A DNA stretch of 64,000 nt from JALORV01 sp963724365. GTDB taxonomy: Bacteria > Pseudomonadota > Gammaproteobacteria > Burkholderiales > Burkholderiaceae_F. Shown piece by piece: positions 1-9,371 of the stretch. Position 1 is the stretch's first letter; each line of letters begins with the position of its first letter. The notes beneath the pieces were generated by a model that was given only the letters and a program-made list of their open reading frames with translations, was not told the DNA's origin and made no database searches. The stretch covers positions 467,023 through 531,022 of the forward strand of contig CAVRUR010000013.1 in the NCBI GenBank assembly GCA_963724365.1, given 5' to 3'. The position numbers were made by a program, and so were the translations under genes.

Positions 1-1299
1 GTCGTGCGCTGGCACAAGTCGATACTCCGGGTGCCCTTCGAGGAAGCGCTCGATGACCTGCTGGTTCTCGAGTTCGAGCAGGGAACAGGTGGCGTACACG
101 AGTCGCCCGCCCACCTTCGGCAGCCTTGCCGCCGCGGCCAGCACCGCATGCTGCACCTGATTGACGCGCGCCAGTTCCGTCTCATCGAAGCGCCACTTCA
201 GATCGGGATTGCGCCGCAACGTGCCCGATCCGGAGCAGGGCGCGTCGACCAGCACGCGATCGCACTTGCCGTGCAGGCGCTTGACGCGAATGTCGGCCTC
301 GCTGCGGATCGCGATCGGATGGACGTTCGACAAGCCGCTGCGCTTCAGCCGCGGTCCCATCCCTTCCAGTCTGCGCTGGTTGATGTCGAAGGCATACAGG
401 CGGCCGCTCGAACGCATCAGCGCGCCGAGAGCAAGTGTCTTGCCACCGGCGCCGGCGCAGAAGTCCACGACCATTTCACCGCGCCGCGGTTGCAGCAGGC
501 GTGCAATCAGCTGACTGCCTTCGTCCTGCACCTCGATACGACCCTCGCGATACGCCGGCCACTGGGTCAGTGCCGGCTTGGTCGCCAACCGGACGCCTTC
601 CGGCGAATAACGCGTCGGGACCGCTTGCACATGATGGGCGCCGAGTTCATCGAGCACGACAGCGCGAGTCGCCTTGATCAGGTTCACGCGAAGGTCGAGT
701 GGCGCCGACTCGGTCAGCGCAGACATCAACGGCACGGCGTCGCTGTACTGTCGCTCGACCGCCAGGTACAGCCAGTGCGGCAGTTCGGCACGGACCGACG
801 TGGGAGCCTGTGCCAGCTTGATGGCCAGCGCGTGCTTGACCGCCGCCGCATCACCGCGCAGTGCACGTTCGTCGAGCGTATCGAGGCCATGCTGCTGCGC
901 CAATGTCACGAGCGCCGCCAGCCGGGGTGCACGCGCCGGAGTGGCCGGCTGCAGTATCCAGCCGAGCGTCGCGTAATGGCGCAGCGCGTGGAAGATCGCT
1001 TCGGCCACGACGCTGCGATCGCGGCTCCCCAGCATCGGATGCTCTCGAAAGAAGCGCGACATCACCGCGTCGGCCGGCCCCTCAAACCGCAGCACGTGCG
1101 CGAGCGCCTGCGCCAGTGAGTCGACGACCAGGGACGTGATCTTGCGTGGATCGAAGGGCGCTCTCGCGCCCGATCGATCGGTGGGACGCGGAGTTCGCGG
1201 CCCGGTGCCGCTGCTGCGCCTGACCTGCGCCGGCCGATCACGGTCTGCGGTCTTCACACCGCGCGCCTTCATTGCCTTCGGCGGCCGCGCGCGCTTCAT
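1..1299 (-). CDS. rsmB: RsmB/NOP-family 16S rRNA cytosine-C5 methyltransferase (3' end outside window)
   Basis: This gene reads leftward off the window edge, so the C-terminus is missing; 433 codons are visible. It is a SAM-dependent enzyme that would methylate a cytosine of 16S rRNA at C5. The N-terminal third resembles the NusB-like region of RsmB. The catalytic half shows the SAM-binding stretch DFCAGAGGKT, the motif IV sequence DAPCSGSGTLRRNPD with Cys355, and the motif VI sequence YATCS with Cys405, the expected nucleophile. The ATG at 1299 overlaps the purN stop codon (ATGA), so the two are translationally coupled. The basic N-terminal tail of about 50 residues is less conserved. The family is certain; the exact target base is inferred. 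Confidence 0.85.
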   Translation of the reverse strand, partial: MKRARPPKAMKARGVKTADRDRPAQVRRSSGTGPRTPRPTDRSGARAPFDPRKITSLVVDSLAQALAHVLRFEGPADAVMSRFFREHPMLGSRDRSVVAEAIFHALRHYATLGWILQPATPARAPRLAALVTLAQQHGLDTLDERALRGDAAAVKHALAIKLAQAPTSVRAELPHWLYLAVERQYSDAVPLMSALTESAPLDLRVNLIKATRAVVLDELGAHHVQAVPTRYSPEGVRLATKPALTQWPAYREGRIEVQDEGSQLIARLLQPRRGEMVVDFCAGAGGKTLALGALMRSSGRLYAFDINQRRLEGMGPRLKRSGLSNVHPIAIRSEADIRVKRLHGKCDRVLVDAPCSGSGTLRRNPDLKWRFDETELARVNQVQHAVLAAAARLPKVGGRLVYATCSLLELENQQVIERFLEGHPEYRLVPAHD

Positions 1300-1946
1300 G
1301 GGCTCAACAGTGCAAGGTCGGCGCCCGCTACGTCGTGCACGGCCACCTGTCCGCCCGACCAGCGAACGCGTTGCTCGAGCACCAGCCGTAGCGCACGCGG
1401 CAGCAGGCGATGCTCCTGCTCGAGGACGCGGTTCGCCAGCGTCTCGGCGTCGTCGCCCGGCAGTACCGGAACGACGGCCTGCGCAATGATGCCGCCGCTG
1501 TCGACCTGATCTGACACATAGTGAACCGTCGCGCCGTGTACGCGAACCCCGGCATCGAGCGCCTGCTGGTGCGTCTTCAATCCCGGGAACAGCGGCAGCA
1601 GCGACGGATGGATGTTGATGAGTCGGCCCTCGTAGTGACGTACGAACTCGGGGGTCAGCACCCGCATGAATCCAGCGAGCAGGAGCAGCGCGGGTTGGTG
1701 ACGATCGACCTCCTCCGCTAGTGCGCGATCGAACTCTTGCCGTGTCACGAAAGCGCGGTGGTCAACCACTCCGATGGCGATGCCTGCATGCCGCGCAACT
1801 TCGAGGCCCGGCGCATCGGCACGGTTGCTGATGACAGCAACGATTGCTGCATCGAGCGTGTCGTTCCAGCGCTCGGACTGTGCCGTCCGCAGCAGTGCCG
1901 CGAGATTGCTCCCGCGACCGGAAATCAGGACAACGATGTTCCTCAT
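1296..1946 (-). CDS. purN: Phosphoribosylglycinamide formyltransferase
   Basis: PurN transfers the formyl group of 10-formyltetrahydrofolate to GAR in purine synthesis. The 216-residue product has the usual family length. It begins with the Rossmann motif VLISGRGSNLAALL and carries the active-site segment NIHPSLLPLFPG (catalytic Asn/His) and HYVSDQVDSGGIIAQ with the conserved Asp. It is followed by the rsmB-like gene with a 4-base overlap and lies divergent from ribF across about 120 bases. This pairing of purN with an RsmB-type methylase is seen in Burkholderiales. Confidence 0.95.
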   Translation of the reverse strand: MRNIVVLISGRGSNLAALLRTAQSERWNDTLDAAIVAVISNRADAPGLEVARHAGIAIGVVDHRAFVTRQEFDRALAEEVDRHQPALLLLAGFMRVLTPEFVRHYEGRLINIHPSLLPLFPGLKTHQQALDAGVRVHGATVHYVSDQVDSGGIIAQAVVPVLPGDDAETLANRVLEQEHRLLPRALRLVLEQRVRWSGGQVAVHDVAGADLALLSP

Positions 1947-2023
1947 TCGTGCGAATTGTACTGACCGCGCCTGCGCGCACTTCGCTAAGTGCCGGAAAAC
2001 ACGGAAAAAACGATGGTGAAACG

Positions 2024-2029
2024 TATAAT
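2024..2029 (+). promoter_or_regulatory. Candidate -10 box for ribF
   Basis: A perfect TATAAT lies 38 bases before the ribF start codon, in the purN/ribF divergent space. No good -35 hexamer is visible at 16-18 bases upstream, so the assignment rests on the -10 and its position. Confidence 0.4.
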
Positions 2030-2066
2030 CCGCTGTCGCCTGAACCTGGAATCAACCGAACATCGT

Positions 2067-3011
2067 ATGGAGGTTTTCCGCGGCATTCCGCGTCCGGGTA
2101 AACGCGTCCCGTGTGCATTGACGATCGGCAATTTCGACGGCGTGCATCGAGGACACCAGGCACTGCTGGCGCGCGTCGCCGCCGCCGCACAGGCGCGCGG
2201 CATCGTCGCCGCCGTCATGACGTTCGAGCCGCATCCGCGCGAACTCTTCACCCCCGATCGCGCCCCGACGCGCATATCAGGACTGCGCGACAAGTTTGCG
2301 GCCTTGTCCGATCACGGCATCGACCGCGTGATCGTGCAGCACTTCAACCGGGCCTTCGCATCGCTGACCGCCGAGGCCTTCATCGAGATCGTCGTCAGGG
2401 GCTGCCAGGCGCGCTGGCTGCTGGTCGGCGACGACTTCCGTTTTGGTGCACGCCGCGCGGGCGACATCGGCCTGCTGCAACGGCATGCATCGCAGGGCGC
2501 GTTCGAACTGGAACAGATGCCCACGGTCGTCGAGGGCGAGGAGCGGATTTCGAGTTCGGCGGTTCGCACGGCGCTGGCGGCGGCCGACCTGGGCCGTGCT
2601 CGGCACCTGCTGGGCCGCGCGTACGCCATCAGCGGACGCGTGCTGCACGGTCGCAAGCTGGGCCGCGAGATCGGCTTTCCGACGTTGAACCTGCGGATCG
2701 CGCATCGGCATCCGGCGGTGCGCGGAGTCTTTGCAGTGCGCGTGCACGGGCTCGGCCCGGACGCCCGCCCCGGCGTGGCCAGCGTGGGCCTGCGGCCGAC
2801 CGTCGAGGACAGCGGCCGCTGGATGCTCGAGGTTCACCTTTTCGACTTCGCCGACCAGGTTTACGGGCGCCTGGTCTGCGTCGAGTTCCTGCAGAAACTG
2901 CGCGACGAGGAACGCTATGCGAGCCTCGATGAACTGACCACGGCGATCGCCGATGATGCGGCCCGCGCGCGCACTCTGCTCGTTCCTGAACAGCCCTCAG
3001 CCGCCGCGTAG
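2067..3011 (+). CDS. ribF: Bifunctional riboflavin kinase / FAD synthetase
   Basis: RibF phosphorylates riboflavin to FMN and adenylylates FMN to FAD. The N-terminal nucleotidyltransferase half shows GNFDGVHRGHQALL and the ISSSAVR motif. The C-terminal flavokinase half shows GREIGFPTLNL and the catalytic-Glu segment MLEVHLFDF. I chose the ATG at 2067 (MEVFRGIPRPGKR), which matches family N-termini and gives 314 residues. An in-frame ATG at 1989 would add 26 residues that do not look like RibF and would overlap the predicted promoter. It is followed by ileS and lspA, the classical ribF-ileS-lspA order. Confidence 0.95.
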   Translation: MEVFRGIPRPGKRVPCALTIGNFDGVHRGHQALLARVAAAAQARGIVAAVMTFEPHPRELFTPDRAPTRISGLRDKFAALSDHGIDRVIVQHFNRAFASLTAEAFIEIVVRGCQARWLLVGDDFRFGARRAGDIGLLQRHASQGAFELEQMPTVVEGEERISSSAVRTALAAADLGRARHLLGRAYAISGRVLHGRKLGREIGFPTLNLRIAHRHPAVRGVFAVRVHGLGPDARPGVASVGLRPTVEDSGRWMLEVHLFDFADQVYGRLVCVEFLQKLRDEERYASLDELTTAIADDAARARTLLVPEQPSAAA

Positions 3012-3109
3012 CACCGGCGATGAGTTGAGCTACCACGCTACACTCGCGTTCCGCTCTTTTTTCATTGACACCTCTTGCAGAGCCCGAGGGGGCCAAGGAG
3101 TGCCGCACC

Positions 3110-5977
3110 ATGGCTGACGCCGACGCCAAGCGCATCGACAAAAGCAAGCCCGCGTCCGATCCCGCGACGCGCAAGTACCCGCTCAATCTGCCCGATACGC
3201 CGTTTCCGATGCGCGGCGATCTCGCCAAGCGCGAACCGCAGTGGATCCGCGAATGGGACGAGCAAGAACTCTACGAGCAGATACGCGCCGCCTCGGTGGG
3301 CCGGCCGAAGTGGATCCTGCACGACGGTCCGCCATATGCGAACAACGACATCCATATGGGGACCGCCATTAACAAGGTCCTGAAGGACATCGTGGTCAAG
3401 AGCCGCGTGATGGCCGGCTTCGATGCACCGTACGTGCCGGGATGGGACTGTCACGGCATGCCGATCGAGATCCAGATCGAGAAGAAATACGGCAAGCACC
3501 TGCCACCGCGCGAAGTGATCACCAAGTCGCGCGCGTGGGCGACTGAGCAGATCGACCGTCAGCGCAAGGACTTCAAGCGGCTTGGCGTCCTTGGCGCCTG
3601 GGACCGGCCGTATACGACGATGAACTTCCGCGCGGAAGCGAACGAAATTCGCGCGCTGGCGAAGATCATGGCTAAGGGCTTCGTGTTCCGGGGACTGAAG
3701 CCCGTCAACTGGTGTTTCGATTGCGGTTCCGCGCTCGCCGAGGCCGAGGTGGAGTACCAGGACAAAGTCGACCTCGCCGTCGACGTTGCCTTCCCGTTGC
3801 GGGATGACGAGCGCGGCAAGCTCGCTGCTGCGTTCGGCCTCGCGGGATTGCCCGACAAGCCCGTCGCCGCCGTCATCTGGACCACGACGCCCTGGACGAT
3901 CCCGGCCAACCAGGCGCTCAATCTGCATCCCGAAATCAGCTACGACCTGGTCGATACCGACAAGGGCTTGCTGCTGCTCGCCAGCGATCGGCGCGATGCG
4001 TGCCTTGCCGCCTATGGCCTGACAGGCACGACGCTGGCACAAACGGTCGGCGAAAGACTCGCTCTGATCCGCTTTCGCCACCCCTTTTACGATCGCGACG
4101 CACCGGTCTACCTCGGCGACTACGTGACGCTGGACACTGGCACTGGCATCGTGCACTCGTCGCCCGCCTACGGCGTCGAGGACTTCATTTCGTGCAAGGC
4201 GCACGGCATGACCGATGACGAGATTCTGAACCCGGTCCAGGGTGATGGAGTCTATGCGGCGTCGTTGCCGCTGTTCGGCGGCATGAAGATCTGGGACGCG
4301 AATTCCAAGATCGTCGACGTCATGCGTGAGCACGGCGCACTGCTGAAGGTCGAGAAGTTCACGCACAGCTACATGCACTGCTGGCGGCATCGCACGCCGG
4401 TTATCTACCGCGCGACCTCGCAGTGGTTCGCCGGCATGGACATGCTGCCGAAGTCGGGCGGAAAAACGCTGCGCGAACTGGCGCTGGCCGGTATCGAGGC
4501 CACGCAGTTCTATCCGTCCTGGGGCAAGGCCCGGCTTCAGGGCATGATCGCCAACCGGCCGGACTGGACACTGTCGCGCCAGCGCCAGTGGGGTACGCCG
4601 ATGGCGTTCTTCGTGCACAAGGTGACCGGCGAGCTGCACCCGCGCACGCTCGAGCTGCTCGAGCAGGTCGCGCAGCGCGTCGAGAAGGCCGGTATCGAGG
4701 CCTGGCAGGATCTTGACCCGCAGGAACTGCTCGGCGCGCTTGGACCCGAATCCGCCGAGCACTACGTGAAGAACAAGGACACGCTCGACGTGTGGTTCGA
4801 CTCCGGCACCACGCACGAGACCGTGCTGCGAGGTTCTCACGCCGACGAATCACACTTCCCGGCCGACATGTACCTGGAAGGCTCGGACCAGCACCGTGGC
4901 TGGTTCCATTCGTCGCTGCTGACCTCCTGCATGATCAACGGAGTGCCACCGTACAAGGCGCTGCTGACGCACGGTTTCGTCGTCGACGGCCAGGGCCGCA
5001 AGATGAGCAAGTCCCTCGGCAACGTGATCGCGCCGCAAAAGGTCGCCGACACGTTGGGCGCGGAGATCATACGGCTGTGGGTCGCGAGCTCGGACTATTC
5101 CGGCGAGCTCACCCTGTCCGACGAAATCCTGAAGCGCGTCGTCGAAAGCTACCGGCGGCTGCGCAACACGCTGCGTTTCCTGCTCGCCAATACCAGCGAC
5201 TTCGACCCGGCCCGCGACGCGCTGCCGGTCGCCGAGTGGCTCGAGATCGATCGCTACGCACTGGCGCTGATGCGCGATGTCAGCACCCGCACGCAGGCCG
5301 ATTACGACCGCTACGAGTACCACCCGATAGTCGCGCGGCTGCAGACGTTCGCGTCCGAGGATCTTGGCGCGTTCTATCTCGACATCCTCAAGGATCGCCT
5401 CTACACGACTCCTACCGGCTCGGCGGCACGTCGCTCGGCGCAAACAGCGCTGTACCTGATCACCGACGCGCTGCTGCGGCTGATGGCGCCGGTACTGTCG
5501 TTCACCGCCGAGGAAGCGTGGCGGGTGTTTAAGGGACGAAGCCAAGGCACGATCTTCACCGAGACCTTCGCCACCTTGCCTATGATTCCCGGTGAGGCGG
5601 CACTGGTCGAACGCTGGAGTGCGCTGCGTGCGGTGCGGGCCGAGGTGCAGAAGCGGCTCGAGGAATTGCGCGAGCAGGGCTCCATCGGTTCGTCACTGCA
5701 GGCCGAAGTCGAGATCCGCGCCGCCGGAAGCAAGGCCACATTGCTGCAGTCACTGGGCGATGACCTGCGGTTCGTGCTGATCACGTCACAGGCACGGATC
5801 ACGCCGGTGGTAGACAGCGCGGTCGAAGGCATCGTCGTCACGGCGTCCACCGGAGCGAAGTGCGAGCGCTGCTGGCACTGGCGCGCCGACGTCGGCGCCG
5901 CGGCCGCCCACCCATCACTGTGTGGCCGCTGCGTTTCGAACCTGTTCGGCTCCGGCGAGCCACGGACGCACGCCTGA
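3110..5977 (+). CDS. ileS: Isoleucyl-tRNA synthetase
   Basis: IleS charges tRNA-Ile. The 955-residue product is full length for the bacterial type. It has the HIGH-type motif in YANNDIHMGTAINK, the KMSKS motif starting at codon 631 (GRKMSKSLGN), a CP1 editing domain with the WTTTPWTIPANQA segment, and a C-terminal zinc ribbon with two Cys pairs (CERCW and CGRCV). I chose the ATG at 3110 because AAGGAG lies at 3095-3100 with ideal spacing; an upstream in-frame ATG lacks this. The stop codon shares one base with the lspA start. Confidence 0.97.
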   Translation: MADADAKRIDKSKPASDPATRKYPLNLPDTPFPMRGDLAKREPQWIREWDEQELYEQIRAASVGRPKWILHDGPPYANNDIHMGTAINKVLKDIVVKSRVMAGFDAPYVPGWDCHGMPIEIQIEKKYGKHLPPREVITKSRAWATEQIDRQRKDFKRLGVLGAWDRPYTTMNFRAEANEIRALAKIMAKGFVFRGLKPVNWCFDCGSALAEAEVEYQDKVDLAVDVAFPLRDDERGKLAAAFGLAGLPDKPVAAVIWTTTPWTIPANQALNLHPEISYDLVDTDKGLLLLASDRRDACLAAYGLTGTTLAQTVGERLALIRFRHPFYDRDAPVYLGDYVTLDTGTGIVHSSPAYGVEDFISCKAHGMTDDEILNPVQGDGVYAASLPLFGGMKIWDANSKIVDVMREHGALLKVEKFTHSYMHCWRHRTPVIYRATSQWFAGMDMLPKSGGKTLRELALAGIEATQFYPSWGKARLQGMIANRPDWTLSRQRQWGTPMAFFVHKVTGELHPRTLELLEQVAQRVEKAGIEAWQDLDPQELLGALGPESAEHYVKNKDTLDVWFDSGTTHETVLRGSHADESHFPADMYLEGSDQHRGWFHSSLLTSCMINGVPPYKALLTHGFVVDGQGRKMSKSLGNVIAPQKVADTLGAEIIRLWVASSDYSGELTLSDEILKRVVESYRRLRNTLRFLLANTSDFDPARDALPVAEWLEIDRYALALMRDVSTRTQADYDRYEYHPIVARLQTFASEDLGAFYLDILKDRLYTTPTGSAARRSAQTALYLITDALLRLMAPVLSFTAEEAWRVFKGRSQGTIFTETFATLPMIPGEAALVERWSALRAVRAEVQKRLEELREQGSIGSSLQAEVEIRAAGSKATLLQSLGDDLRFVLITSQARITPVVDSAVEGIVVTASTGAKCERCWHWRADVGAAAAHPSLCGRCVSNLFGSGEPRTHA

Positions 5978-6477
5978 TGGCCTTCGGTCGGAGCAGTTCG
6001 TGGTGGCAGCGCATGCTGCCTTGGCTGGCGCTCGCGCTGCTCGTGGTCTTCCTCGACCAGCTGACCAAGATCGTGGTCGAACGCTCATTCGATTACGGCG
6101 ACGTCCGACCGGTGACGAACTTCTTCAACCTGGTGCTCACCTACAACAAGGGAGCGGCCTTTTCCTTCCTGGCCAACGCCGGCGGCTGGCAGGGCAAGTT
6201 TCTGACGATCGTGGGTCTCGCCGCCTCGGTCTTCATCCTGTATCTGCTCGCTCGCCACGGGCACCAGCGGCTGTTTGCGTTGGCGCTTGCCCTGATCCTC
6301 GGCGGCGCGATCGGCAACGTCATCGACCGCATTGTCTACGGCCATGTCATCGACTTTCTCGACTTCCACTGGGGCGGCTGGCATTGGCCGGCATTCAACC
6401 TGGCTGACTCCGCTATCGTCGGTGGCGCCGGGCTGCTGATCCTCGACGAACTGGTCCGGGTACGTCGGGCAAAATAG
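5977..6477 (+). CDS. lspA: Lipoprotein signal peptidase (signal peptidase II)
   Basis: LspA is an inner-membrane aspartyl protease that cleaves prolipoprotein signal peptides after lipidation. The 166-residue product has four hydrophobic segments. The two catalytic aspartates lie in the conserved motifs GNVIDR and FNLADSAI. The start ATG (5977-5979) overlaps the ileS TGA by one base, showing tight coupling. The window itself contains likely clients, such as the gamma-glutamyltransferase at 32380 with a lipobox. Confidence 0.96.
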   Translation: MAFGRSSSWWQRMLPWLALALLVVFLDQLTKIVVERSFDYGDVRPVTNFFNLVLTYNKGAAFSFLANAGGWQGKFLTIVGLAASVFILYLLARHGHQRLFALALALILGGAIGNVIDRIVYGHVIDFLDFHWGGWHWPAFNLADSAIVGGAGLLILDELVRVRRAK

Positions 6478-6482
6478 CATCC

Positions 6483-7694
6483 ATGGACCCTAGCGTGGCG
6501 GACCTCGCCCACAAGCGCATCGTGGTCGGCATGACCGGCGGCGTGGCGGCCTACAAGATCTGCGACCTGGTGCGCCGACTGCAGGATGAAGGCGCCGATG
6601 TGCAGGTCGTGATGACTGCGGCCGCGCAGCACTTCGTCACCGCCACGACGATGCAGGCGCTGACCGGCAAGGCCGTGTTCACGGATCAGTGGGGCGGAGG
6701 CGCGCAGGTCGGCAACGCGATGCCACACATCGACCTGACCCGCGGCGTCGACGCCATCGTCGTCGCGCCAGCTACCGCACATTTCATCGCAAAGACCGCG
6801 CACGGGTTGGCGGACGACCTGCTCTCGACCCTGGTCCTCGCCCGCAACCGTGCGACGACGGCGCTGCTGGTCGCTCCGGCGATGAACGTGGAGATGTGGG
6901 ACAACCCCGCCACCCGACGCAACGTCGCCCAGTTATCCGCCGACGGCATCACGCTGCTCGGGCCGGCGTCTGGCGACCAGGCGTGCGGTGAGGTCGGGAT
7001 GGGCCGCATGCTCGAGTCTGCTGAACTGCTCGCCGATATCGTTGCTTTCTTCCAACCCAAGCGGCTCGCCGGAAAGCGCATCGTGCTGACCGCCGGACCG
7101 ACATTCGAGCCGATCGATCCCGTGCGCGGCATCACCAACCTGTCATCGGGCAAGACCGGATTCGCTCTGGCGCGCGCGGCGGTCGAGGCCGGCGCATCCG
7201 TCACGCTGGTCGCCGGCCCCACCTTGCTGGCCACCCCGCGCGGCGTGCATCGCATCGACGTACGCACCGCGCGCGAGATGCACGACGCCGTGCATGCCGC
7301 GCTGCCGGCCGATGTGTTCGTGGCGGTAGCCGCCGTGGCCGACTGGCACGTCGTCAATGCCAGCGCCAGCAAACTGAAGAAGCACGCCGGCGCCGCACCC
7401 CCGGCGTTGCAGTTCGCGGCCAATCCGGACATCCTGGCCAGCGTGGCGACGCTGGCGGCGCCGCCCTTCTGTGTCGGCTTCGCGGCGGAAAGCGACGACG
7501 TCATCGACAATGCCCGTGTCAAGCTGGCCTCCAAGAAAGTGCCGCTGATCGTGGCCAACCGCGCGCAGGATGCGCTCGGCACCGACAGCAGCGAACTGCA
7601 CCTGGTCGATGCCCGGGGCGTCACGACCTTGCCCAAGGCCGACAAGCGCGAGCAGGCGCGGCGTCTGATTGCCGCGATCGCGGATCGCCTGTGA
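6483..7694 (+). CDS. coaBC: Bifunctional phosphopantothenoylcysteine decarboxylase / synthetase
   Basis: CoaBC makes 4'-phosphopantetheine for coenzyme A by ligating cysteine to phosphopantothenate (CoaB) and decarboxylating the product (CoaC). The N-terminal flavoprotein half has GMTGGVAAYK, the catalytic His in AMPHIDL, the PAMN motif (APAMNVEMW) and the flap Cys in DQACGEVGMGRM. The C-terminal CTP-dependent half starts with the LTAGPTFEPIDPVRGI segment and contains NLSSGKTGFALA. The 403 residues match the family. Its stop codon overlaps the next start, and dut follows, as in many proteobacteria. Confidence 0.96.
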   Translation: MDPSVADLAHKRIVVGMTGGVAAYKICDLVRRLQDEGADVQVVMTAAAQHFVTATTMQALTGKAVFTDQWGGGAQVGNAMPHIDLTRGVDAIVVAPATAHFIAKTAHGLADDLLSTLVLARNRATTALLVAPAMNVEMWDNPATRRNVAQLSADGITLLGPASGDQACGEVGMGRMLESAELLADIVAFFQPKRLAGKRIVLTAGPTFEPIDPVRGITNLSSGKTGFALARAAVEAGASVTLVAGPTLLATPRGVHRIDVRTAREMHDAVHAALPADVFVAVAAVADWHVVNASASKLKKHAGAAPPALQFAANPDILASVATLAAPPFCVGFAAESDDVIDNARVKLASKKVPLIVANRAQDALGTDSSELHLVDARGVTTLPKADKREQARRLIAAIADRL

Positions 7695-8212
7695 TGCTGA
7701 CGTCACAAGAGCCGCGCGACGGCGACTTCGTCGCCTACATCGAGCAGTTGCAGCGCGAGTCCGCGGCGCGCATCCGTGCGCAGTCACAGGTTCCGATGGT
7801 TGAGCTTCCCGCGAACCCGCCGACGCGGGCCGGTGCGCCGCACCCAGCGCAGCCGCCGCTGCCCGGCCCTGTCGCGGCCGGTCAGGCCACGCGTCGAGGC
7901 AGCATGAGCGGCAACGAGACGGCGCCCGTGCTCGACCGTCGGCAGGCCGAGGAGATGCTCGCGCGCCTGGCACGGTCCGGAGGGACTTCGCAGAACGCGT
8001 CCGCCGGCGTCGCCCTAGCGATCGGAGCCATCCTGCTGCTCTCCTGGTTTGTCTTCGATACCGGCGCGCTGCCCTTCCTCATTGGCATCGGCCTCACGCT
8101 GTGGGCCGTGTCGCGACTGCGCCGGGCGGCCCGGCAGACCACGGGCATGGCCGGGCAGCGAGGGCGCGAACAGGTCTCGCACATCTTCGGACCACGCCCG
8201 CCGACATCATGA
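7694..8212 (+). CDS. Small membrane protein of unknown function
   Basis: I do not recognise this 172-residue protein. Residues 1-100 are hydrophilic and Pro/Ala-rich, with a central low-complexity stretch. Residues of about 105-145 form two closely spaced hydrophobic segments (GVALAIGAILLLSWFVF and LPFLIGIGLTLWAV), and the tail is basic. It is wedged between coaBC (one-base TGATG overlap) and dut (ATGA overlap), so it is co-translated with both. The start is the ATG at 7694; a GTG one codon earlier is also possible. Coupling suggests a real gene, but no function can be inferred. Confidence 0.7.
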   Translation: MLTSQEPRDGDFVAYIEQLQRESAARIRAQSQVPMVELPANPPTRAGAPHPAQPPLPGPVAAGQATRRGSMSGNETAPVLDRRQAEEMLARLARSGGTSQNASAGVALAIGAILLLSWFVFDTGALPFLIGIGLTLWAVSRLRRAARQTTGMAGQRGREQVSHIFGPRPPTS

Positions 8213-8655
8213 TCATCGACGTAAAGGTGCTCGATGCACGCTTGCGCGATCAATTGCCGGGATACGCGACCGCCGGCGCCGCCGGCCTCGATCTGCGCGC
8301 CTGCGTCGATGCACCCCTGGTGATCGAGCCCGGCGCGACACACCTGGTGCGCACCGGGGTGGCGATCCACATCGCTGATCCGGGATACGCCGCGCTGATC
8401 CTGCCGCGCTCCGGCCTCGGCCACAAACACGGAATCGTGCTGGGTAACCTGGTGGGATTGATCGACTCCGACTACCAGGGCGAGCTTATGGTCTCCACAT
8501 GGAACCGGGGCAACGCGGCCTTCACGCTCAATCCGCTCGAACGACTCGCGCAGCTGGTGATCGTGCCGGTGGTGCACGCCCGCTTCAACATCGTCGACGA
8601 TTTCAGCGCGTCGCAACGTGGCGCCGGCGGTTTCGGAAGCACCGGCAAGCATTGA
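8209..8655 (+). CDS. dut: Deoxyuridine 5'-triphosphate nucleotidohydrolase
   Basis: dUTPase hydrolyses dUTP to dUMP, keeping uracil out of DNA. The 148-residue trimeric-type enzyme shows the five motifs in order: AGLDLRA (I), PRSGLGHKHG (II), GNLVGLIDSDYQGEL (III, with the catalytic Asp), ERLAQLVIVPV (IV) and the C-terminal GGFGSTG arm (V). The ATG at 8209 overlaps the previous gene's stop by four bases. The coaBC-dut linkage is common. Confidence 0.96.
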   Translation: MIIDVKVLDARLRDQLPGYATAGAAGLDLRACVDAPLVIEPGATHLVRTGVAIHIADPGYAALILPRSGLGHKHGIVLGNLVGLIDSDYQGELMVSTWNRGNAAFTLNPLERLAQLVIVPVVHARFNIVDDFSASQRGAGGFGSTGKH

Positions 8656-8675
8656 ACGACCTCGGCCACGCGGGC

Positions 8676-9290
8676 ATGCCGCTGCCGCCGATCCGGCATC
8701 CGTGGCTGGCGCAAAGCGCGCGTCGCGTGCTTGCCATTTTTGGCTGGCGTGTGCGCTTCGATGGACTGCCCGGACCGAAAGGCGTGGCCATCGTCTATCC
8801 GCACACGTCCAACTGGGATTTCGTCATCGGCCTGCTGGCCAAGTGGACGCTCGGGCTGCCGATTCGCTGGGTCGGCAAGGAGTCCCTGTTCCGCGGACTG
8901 ACCGGTGCAACACTGGGCCGACTGATGCGACAGTGGGGCGGTCGCCCGGTCGACCGTCGCCACTCGAGCGGCGCCGTCGATCAGCTCGCCCGACTAATGG
9001 ACGAGGAGCCGTGGTTCTGGCTCGGCTTGTCGCCGGAAGGCACACGCCAGCACACTGACCACCTCCGCTCCGGGTTCTATCACCTCGCGCTCAAGCTCGA
9101 CCTTCCGGTGGCGCTGGCCTACATCGACTATCGCCGGCGGGAGATCGGCGTCACACGATTCATTCGTATGACCGGCGACGCCGAGCACGACCTCGGCCTG
9201 CTGCGCGCGTTCTACGCCGACAAGGTGGGCCGCTATCCCGAGCAGGCAAGCACGATCGCGTTTCGAGATAGCGACACCGGCACTCGCTAA
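8676..9290 (+). CDS. PlsC-family lysophospholipid acyltransferase-like protein
   Basis: The product is about 204 residues and belongs to the 1-acylglycerol-3-phosphate acyltransferase superfamily. The catalytic HX4D motif is present as PHTSNWDF, followed by GGRPVDRR and the SPEGTR motif that binds the glycerol phosphate. It lacks the long N-terminal membrane region of PlsC and resembles the short PlsC-like proteins of unknown acceptor. I chose the ATG at 8676; a TTG at 8652 overlapping the dut stop would add eight residues. A hairpin follows at 9325. Confidence 0.8.
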   Translation: MPLPPIRHPWLAQSARRVLAIFGWRVRFDGLPGPKGVAIVYPHTSNWDFVIGLLAKWTLGLPIRWVGKESLFRGLTGATLGRLMRQWGGRPVDRRHSSGAVDQLARLMDEEPWFWLGLSPEGTRQHTDHLRSGFYHLALKLDLPVALAYIDYRRREIGVTRFIRMTGDAEHDLGLLRAFYADKVGRYPEQASTIAFRDSDTGTR

Positions 9291-9324
9291 CGGCAACGCA
9301 CCGCGAGTAAGCGCACCGCAGAAA

Positions 9325-9356
9325 ACAAACGGCGCCGCCGCGCCGCCGCCGTTTGT
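9325..9356. terminator. GC-rich hairpin after the acyltransferase gene
   Basis: ACAAACGGCG at 9325-9334 pairs perfectly with CGCCGTTTGT at 9347-9356 around a 12-base loop. There is no real U-tract, so it may act as a weak or bidirectional terminator between the convergent acyltransferase and fccB genes. Confidence 0.4.
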
Positions 9357-9371
9357 CCTCTTTGTACCTCG

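Noticed and set aside
4..1119. A 371-codon open frame on the plus strand at the left edge.
   Set aside because: It lies opposite the rsmB coding frame, which shows clear methylase motifs. Long antisense frames are common in GC-rich DNA. The plus-strand product has no recognisable feature.
1989..2066. A 26-residue N-terminal extension of RibF.
   Set aside because: It spans the TATAAT box and has no similarity to RibF N-termini, which begin at the next ATG.
3062..4840. A 592-codon open frame antisense to ileS.
   Set aside because: ileS is full length with all motifs. The antisense product is Arg/His/Gln-rich without a domain, a usual shadow frame.
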